A stretch of 64,000 nt of DNA from contig OX393549.1 of assembly GCA_947650365.1 (NCBI GenBank), positions 91,352,533 through 91,416,532 of the forward strand, read 5' to 3'. The position numbers were made by a program, and so were the translations under genes. The stretch is from Chamaelirium japonicum. Taxonomy: Eukaryota > Streptophyta > Magnoliopsida > Liliales > Melanthiaceae. Every line of letters starts with the position of its first letter. The stretch's first letter is position 1. Under the pieces are notes generated by a model. That model worked only from the letters and a program-made list of their open reading frames with translations. It was not told where the DNA came from and did not search any database. This document shows, piece by piece, positions 59,226 through 64,000 of the stretch.

Positions 59226-60640
59226 ATCATGGGTGTGGGGGGTTCTGAATCGAACCGGACGGTTCGGGTGGCGAGCACAATCCAACAAGCCAAAATAAAA
59301 ACAAACCGAGAATTACGTGGAAAACCCCTTCGCAACGTCGAAGGGGAAAAAAACCACGGGCGGGGCGAGAATGCACTAGAACTATCTTTCGGTTACAATC
59401 TCTCACCTAAACCCCAATTACATTCCCTGAGGACCGGTCTCCCAAACTACCGACCTCTGTAATTTCACTCTGTCTACCGACCGCTGCGGACAGCGTCTGT
59501 CTGCAGGTCGCTTGCAAACAGTGTCTGGCTGCTGACCGACCGACCTCCGCAGACAGACTCTGGGTGCAGACCGACCGACCTCCGCAGACAGCTTCTGGGT
59601 GCAGACCGACCGACCTCCGCAAACAGCTTCTAGGTGCAGACCGACCGACCTCCGAAGCTCCGCGAATTCCGGGACGAAACGGGCAGCGTCTCCTCCAGAA
59701 ATCTTCCTCCTCCTCCTGCTGTAGGGGTGGGTCCCCTTTTTATAGTGGCAGGGTGACGGTTACACTCCGCGAAAATCGGGCGAGTGACGTGTCCCCGCAA
59801 TGAGCTCAACCGCCGCGATAACGTGGCGCGCGGTTGCCACCTGGTCATGTTGGCCCGGAAATGCGGAGCGTTGTCAGCACTACGGGCCGTGTCTGACTGC
59901 TACTTGACTCCTCATTTCGCTGGCTACATGCCGACCCGGGGTGGGGGTGTTGTTTCCCTTGGTGACCGGCCGACCCCCCCCTTCTCTTTGTCTACCTGCC
60001 GACCTCAAAAGAAAGGGGGGGGGGGGGTGCTGCTCTTTGGTGACCGGCCGACCCCCCCTTCTCTTTGTCTACCTGCCGACCTCAAAAGAAAAAAAAGGGG
60101 GGGGGTGCTGCTCTTTGGTTACTGGCCGACCCCCCCCTTCTCTTTGTCTACCTGCCGACCTCAAAAGAAAAGGAGGGGGGGGGGGGGTGCTCTTTGGTGA
60201 CCGGCCGACCCCCCCCTTCTCTTTGTCTACCTGCCGACCTCAAAAGAAAGGGGGGGGGTGCTGCTCTTTGGTGACCGGCCGACCCCCCCCTTCTCTTTGT
60301 CTACCTGCCGACCTCAAAAGAAAAGGGGGGGGGGGTGCTGCTCTTTGGTGACCGGCCGACCCCCTCCAAAAAAGAGTGGTACACACAATACCCCCTCCTG
60401 ACCGGACGGTCCTCGGTCCCGCCCGGTCAGGATGATTTGCCTCGATTTGCGTGCCCGCCTCAGTTCGGGGCTGTTGCAACTTAAAAACAGCTGTCTAGAG
60501 TTTCTTCTGAATTTTCGCCACATGGCGTCGCCGGGGGCCGCCACCTCGCCTCCTCGAAATTCGAACCCATCCATCTCCAACTTCATCTATAAATAGGAGT
60601 CAGATGGTTCATTTCTCTCCTCTGCTTCAGATTTTTCCTC
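59226..60640 (+). repeat. LTR-like promoter region with tandem repeats
   Basis: It contains a 35-bp tandem repeat (GACCGACCGACCTCCGCAGA unit, starts 59534, 59569, 59604, 59639). A G-rich repeat of about 70-80 bp follows (59940-60365; GTGACCGGCCGACCCCCC ... GCCGACCTCAAAAGAAA), about six copies with variable G runs. A TATA box CTATAAATA lies at 60587-60595 and would drive the gene at 60792. It looks like a retroelement LTR, but no second copy is in the window and the ends are not fixed. Confidence 0.5.
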
Positions 60641-60791
60641 TGTCGGCTCGTTTGTATACACGTCGAGTGCCTGTACGTCAGCTCGTCTGTATACACGTCG
60701 AGTGCCTGCGCGTCAGCTCCTTTCGTTTGTATACACGTCGAGTGCCTGCACGTCAGCTCGTTTGTATACACGTCGAGTGCCAGCGGCGAAG
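60640..60791 (+). repeat. Short tandem repeat in the 5' leader of the transposon-type gene
   Basis: About four copies of GTATACACGTCGAGTGCCTG plus CACGTCAGCTCGTTT, period 35-41 bp. The frame is open through it, but the protein more likely starts at 60792 after the last copy, because the family-like sequence begins there. Confidence 0.75.
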
Positions 60792-62856
60792 ATGTCTTTC
60801 ACTTGGTTCACAACGTCGAACAAGTTCCCTCTGATGGAGGATGTCCGGGCAGCATACGGTATTCCGGACGAAATTTCGCTTTCTTTCGCTACCGATCCTC
60901 TGGACTCGTCAGACGACGACCACACCGTCGTCACACTCGGTCAGCTTCGCTGCGGCATGCGGCTTCCCCTGGCGAGCTTCTCTGGTCGTCTACTGGAGCG
61001 CATGAGCGTGTCTCCTGGCCAGCTAGCTGGCAACGGCTGGAGGATCCTCCGCTGTATGGAAGAGATAGAAGTGCGGGCGGGGCAGCAGCTTTGCGTCGCG
61101 TACCTGCTGAAGAAGTATTTCCTCAAAGACTACAAGGTGACGCCTGGCAGCATCTTCTCGTACTACAGCCTGCAGGCGCGTGCAGGCAGTCGCCCTCCTA
61201 TTGGGGGTTTGGCCGATTCAATAAGGACTTGGAAAGAATGCCCCATTGTGGTCGGGGGACCTTGGAGGGGTGGCTTCAACGTTCCCAGTCGTCTCTCCCA
61301 ACTCGCCGCGACCATTGAGGAGTACTACCCCTCCAGGCAGCTTCAGTGCCCCGGAGCTGTTGAAGAGGAGTTGGACCAACTCATCAAGGAGGTGACAAAC
61401 AACGACGACGACTGGCGGCAGCTGTTTCTGAAGCTACCGGTCGTCAGGTCCTACAGCTCCACTACGAAGAAAGGCAAACAGCGTGCGGCGTCCAGTAGGG
61501 GAGAAGAACCCACTTCTTACTCTTCTGAGCTTCCTGACAGGTACGTCAGCTCCGTCAGACGCTTCAATCCAAACACCGCTACATCTAAACTTTGCGTGGT
61601 CTTCAGACGGCGCGCGAAGTCGACCAAAGCTGCGGGCGAGAGCAGCCGGCAGGCCGAGCGCAACGTAGCTGCGCCGACTGGGCAACCAAGGAGGCGAGTT
61701 TTGCTGACGGAGTCTTCCAGCGATGAAGAGGCTGGACGCGCTCTTCTCGCTCGCTCCATGCGACGTGCCGCCGCCGACGACCTTCGTTCCCTCCCCGATG
61801 ACTGGGTAGAGGACGTGCTGCCAACGGGCAAGCAGTACGTGGAGGTAGAGGAGTCGGAGATGAGCCCCGGTTATAGTCCCTCTCCCTCCCTCGGGCGAGA
61901 CGGGCGAGCCATACCGTCTAGCTCGGCTGGGACGCGTAGGCGAGCTTCACCTCGCGGTCCCCCTGCTGCACCTACCGTCGCGCCAACTACTGCCCCTGCC
62001 TCTAGAAAGCTTGATCGTGCTGAGGTCCGAGAGTTCCTGCCTTCACCTTGCTCCTCTGCGTCTGGGGGCGCCACTAGGCCACCCCCCCATTCTCCCCTCA
62101 GGGCCACTGAAGCTTCGTCCCATCGCCGTTCTCCCGGAGCTACTGAAGATTGCGGTGAGGAAGATGATTGTGTGGGTAGTCCTGGCTGGGAGCGTCAGCT
62201 CGACGAGTTTCATGATGTAAGTAAGTCGTTAACGAGTTGACTGCATGTCGGCGACGCGCGTGACTGCACGCCGACGATATGCATAACTACATGCCAACGC
62301 TATGTTTTAACTTCACTCCCTTTTTTGTCAGGCGGGCTGTCGACTTGTTGAGGGAGGCATGCAAAGGATGACGCATCTTAAGGTCTCCCTTCGGGCTTCT
62401 CGGCAGGAGTCGAGAGGGCTACGCGCTCAGCTGGCGGAAGCCCGACGGGTTCACGCCGAAGAACTCGCTGCAGTCCAGGCTCAGCTCGAAGCCGCGCTGG
62501 AGAACGCCTCTAATTCCTTCGAGCTCCAAGAAGCATTGGATTCTGCTAAGGTAGAAAACTACGAGGTGTGGGCAAAGTTCGAGGCACAGGCGGCTACGAT
62601 CAGGGAACAGCGTGCAGAGGCCCGCGCCGTCCAAGCCGCTCACGAGGCTGAAATTGCCACATTGAAGGCTTCCCTTGCTCAGGCCGAAGCAGCGCACAAG
62701 GCCTCCTTTGACCAGTCCGAAGCAGCCCACAAGGCTGCGTTTGACAGGCAGCAGGCTGAATACACCGCGCATTGCAAGTCGCTCCTTGCGGAGCAGGCGG
62801 AGGAATGGCGCAAGAAGGTCGCGAAGGTGCGCGGCAAGCTCCCGTCGGGATCGTAG
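60792..62856 (+). CDS. Transposon-type protein of the 'putative gypsy type transposon' (Transposase_28-like) family
   Basis: Exon 1 60792-62216 and exon 2 62332-62856 join at GT-AG in phase 0 (CATGAT/GTAAGT; TTTTTTGTCAG/GCGGGC), giving 649 residues. The start is MSFTWFTTSNKF. Residues about 45-165 carry the family block: TLGQLRCGMRLPLASF, LLERMSVSPGQLAGNGWRIL and WKECPIVVGGPW. I recall this from plant proteins placed in the Transposase_28 family. Residues about 250-470 are Ser/Pro/Arg-rich. Exon 2 is a coiled coil of about 170 residues (LRASRQESRGLRAQLAEARR; AEAAHKASFDQSEAAHKAAF). These genes sit inside LTR-type elements and act perhaps as a gag-like or accessory protein; the biochemical role is unknown. 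The frame is fully open, so the copy may be young. An AATAAA follows at 62915-62920. Confidence 0.75.
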
Positions 62857-62920
62857 AAAGCTGAGGACGACGACTGACCGCCCTTGCTCGCTGCCTTCCT
62901 TTGTTTCGTGATGTAATAAA

Positions 62921-63260
62921 ACAAAGCTCCTGTTTGTACTGGGATCTCTTAACATTTCATCTGCACTTCATGACTGTTGCCTTTTTCATCAACTCTGCCT
63001 CTCAAGTTTACGTCGATGATCTGTTTGTGCTTTTACTACTCGTCGACGATGTGTGTATCTACATGTCGACGACACGCTGAGCTACACGTCGATGCACGTA
63101 ACTACACGCCGGCGACGCGCAACTACATGTCGACGCGTGTAACTACACGTCGACGCACGTAACTACATGTCGACGACGCGCGACTACACGTCGACGACGC
63201 GCAACTACATGTCGACGACGCACGACCAAAATCCGGTCCTTGTATTAGCACGGCTGATAT
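62921..63260. repeat. Short repeat tract based on ACTACACGTCGACG
   Basis: An irregular repeat of 16-20 bp (AACTACACGTCGACGACGCG and variants) runs from about 63045 to 63225. The same phrase occurs in the intron of the upstream gene (62240-62300), so the repeat family belongs to the element. Confidence 0.75.
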
Positions 63261-63269
63261 ACCCCGGAT

Positions 63270-63863
63270 TGTTTGCGTGAGTTGATCGGTTGTTCCCCCG
63301 CGGGTTTTGCCAACCAATTTTCCCAAGTGTTCACCGGCCTGTCTCGCCCTTCATAGGGTCCTGTCGTCAGGTCGGCCAAGTGGTAGAACTCGCTCGGAGT
63401 GTTGTATATCACTTGGTTTAGGTTGGTCAACCGGTCGTACCCCGACGGGGTCTGTCGATCGATCTTTCCAGTTGTTCACCGGCCGGTCTCGCCCTTCGCA
63501 GGGTCCTGTCGACCGGTCGGCCAAGTGGTAGAACTCGCTCGGAGTGTTATATACCACTTGGTTTAGGTTGGTCAACCGGTCGTACCCCGACGGGGTCTGT
63601 CGACCGATCTTTCCAGTTGTTCACCGGCCGGTCTCGCCCTTCGCAGGGTCCTGTCGACCGGTCGGCCAAGTGGTAGAACTCGCTCGGAGTGTTATATACC
63701 ACTTGGTTTAGGTTGGTCAACCGGGCGTACCCCGACGGGGTCTGTCGACCGATCTTTCCAGTTGTTCACCGGCCGGTCTCGCCCTTCGCAGGGTCCTGTC
63801 GACCGGTCGGCCAAGTGGTAGAACTCGCTCGGAGTGTTATGTACCACTTGGTTTAGGTTGCCT
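63270..63863 (+). repeat. 145-bp tandem repeat, about 4 copies
   Basis: GTCGGCCAAGTGGTAGAACT starts at 63371, 63516, 63661 and 63806, an exact 145-bp period. The last three copies are nearly identical; the first is more diverged. Reading frames through it are repeats of one another and not genes. Confidence 0.95.
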
Positions 63864-64000
63864 CAGTTAACCCTTATTCTCTTATATGAACGAAAACACT
63901 GAGCAAGTGCATTTTTATTGAATAGATTCGGAGTTACAAAACGGTTACATGCATCTTGCCCATTTAACTACCCTGATAGAACTTGCGCAAGTTGGCTGCA
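63864..64000 (-). other. Window edge; possible 3' end of a minus-strand transcript
   Basis: On the minus strand AATAAA appears at about 63915-63920, which could be a polyadenylation signal for a gene starting to the right. Too little sequence to judge. Confidence 0.25.

Noticed and set aside
63270..63863. CRISPR-like array
   Set aside because: Units are direct tandem repeats without unique spacers, in plant nuclear DNA. The same holds for the arrays at 16.3, 18.4, 21.8 and 60 kb.

Overview
The window is nuclear DNA from a flowering plant. The genes carry GT-AG introns, the proteins belong to plant families (a DYW-type PPR protein, a PMEI-pectinesterase), AAACCCTA boxes sit in promoters and 5' leaders, and most of the space is LTR retrotransposons and small DNA transposons. 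The pectinesterase gene has almost only G or C at third codon positions, which suggests a monocot, but I cannot name the species.

Genes I trust: (1) the 5' half of a plant AAA-type ATPase gene on the minus strand, exons 1-4 at 10540-11862 and exon 5 at 1534-1624, separated by an 8.9 kb intron full of transposons; the ATPase core lies beyond the left edge. (2) A 126-residue conserved plant Cys-rich protein at 24837-25217 with a 5'UTR intron. (3) A single-exon mitochondrial-type DYW PPR protein at 33959-36376 (minus). (4) A two-exon PMEI-pectinesterase at 56875-58656. (5) A two-exon transposon-type gene at 60792-62856, resembling the plant 'putative gypsy type transposon' (Transposase_28) family, set among several tandem-repeat arrays. 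Weaker items are an orphan exon at 19799-19851 and an unrecognised membrane-protein-like exon at 27551-27784.

Mobile DNA layout: a foldback MULE-type MITE (196-572); a decayed LTR element (about 2.8-5.4 kb); a complete non-autonomous LTR element (5818-9309) that carries an intronless piece of the ribosomal protein L12 message, itself split by a hAT-type element (6616-7290); an LTR-like region (about 13.4-15.65 kb); minisatellites and a 3' LTR (16.3-19.7 kb); a 4.2 kb solo LTR with target duplication (19999-24229); a Harbinger-type MITE (25754-26119) and a hAT-type element (26290-26875); a gypsy remnant with a tandemly duplicated reverse transcriptase and a MULE-type insertion (31.0-33.4 kb); a SINE (36787-37000); and a nested stack at 37.4-55 kb, in which a gypsy element is split by a minus-strand copia element (39165-50849) whose own 5' LTR is split by a 2.9 kb insertion, and the gypsy pol is split again by a Tat/Athila-like LTR at 52727.

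Most element boundaries rest on target-site duplications, terminal motifs, primer-binding sites or polypurine tracts read directly from the sequence. Family names come from recognised motifs and remembered family features, not from a database search.
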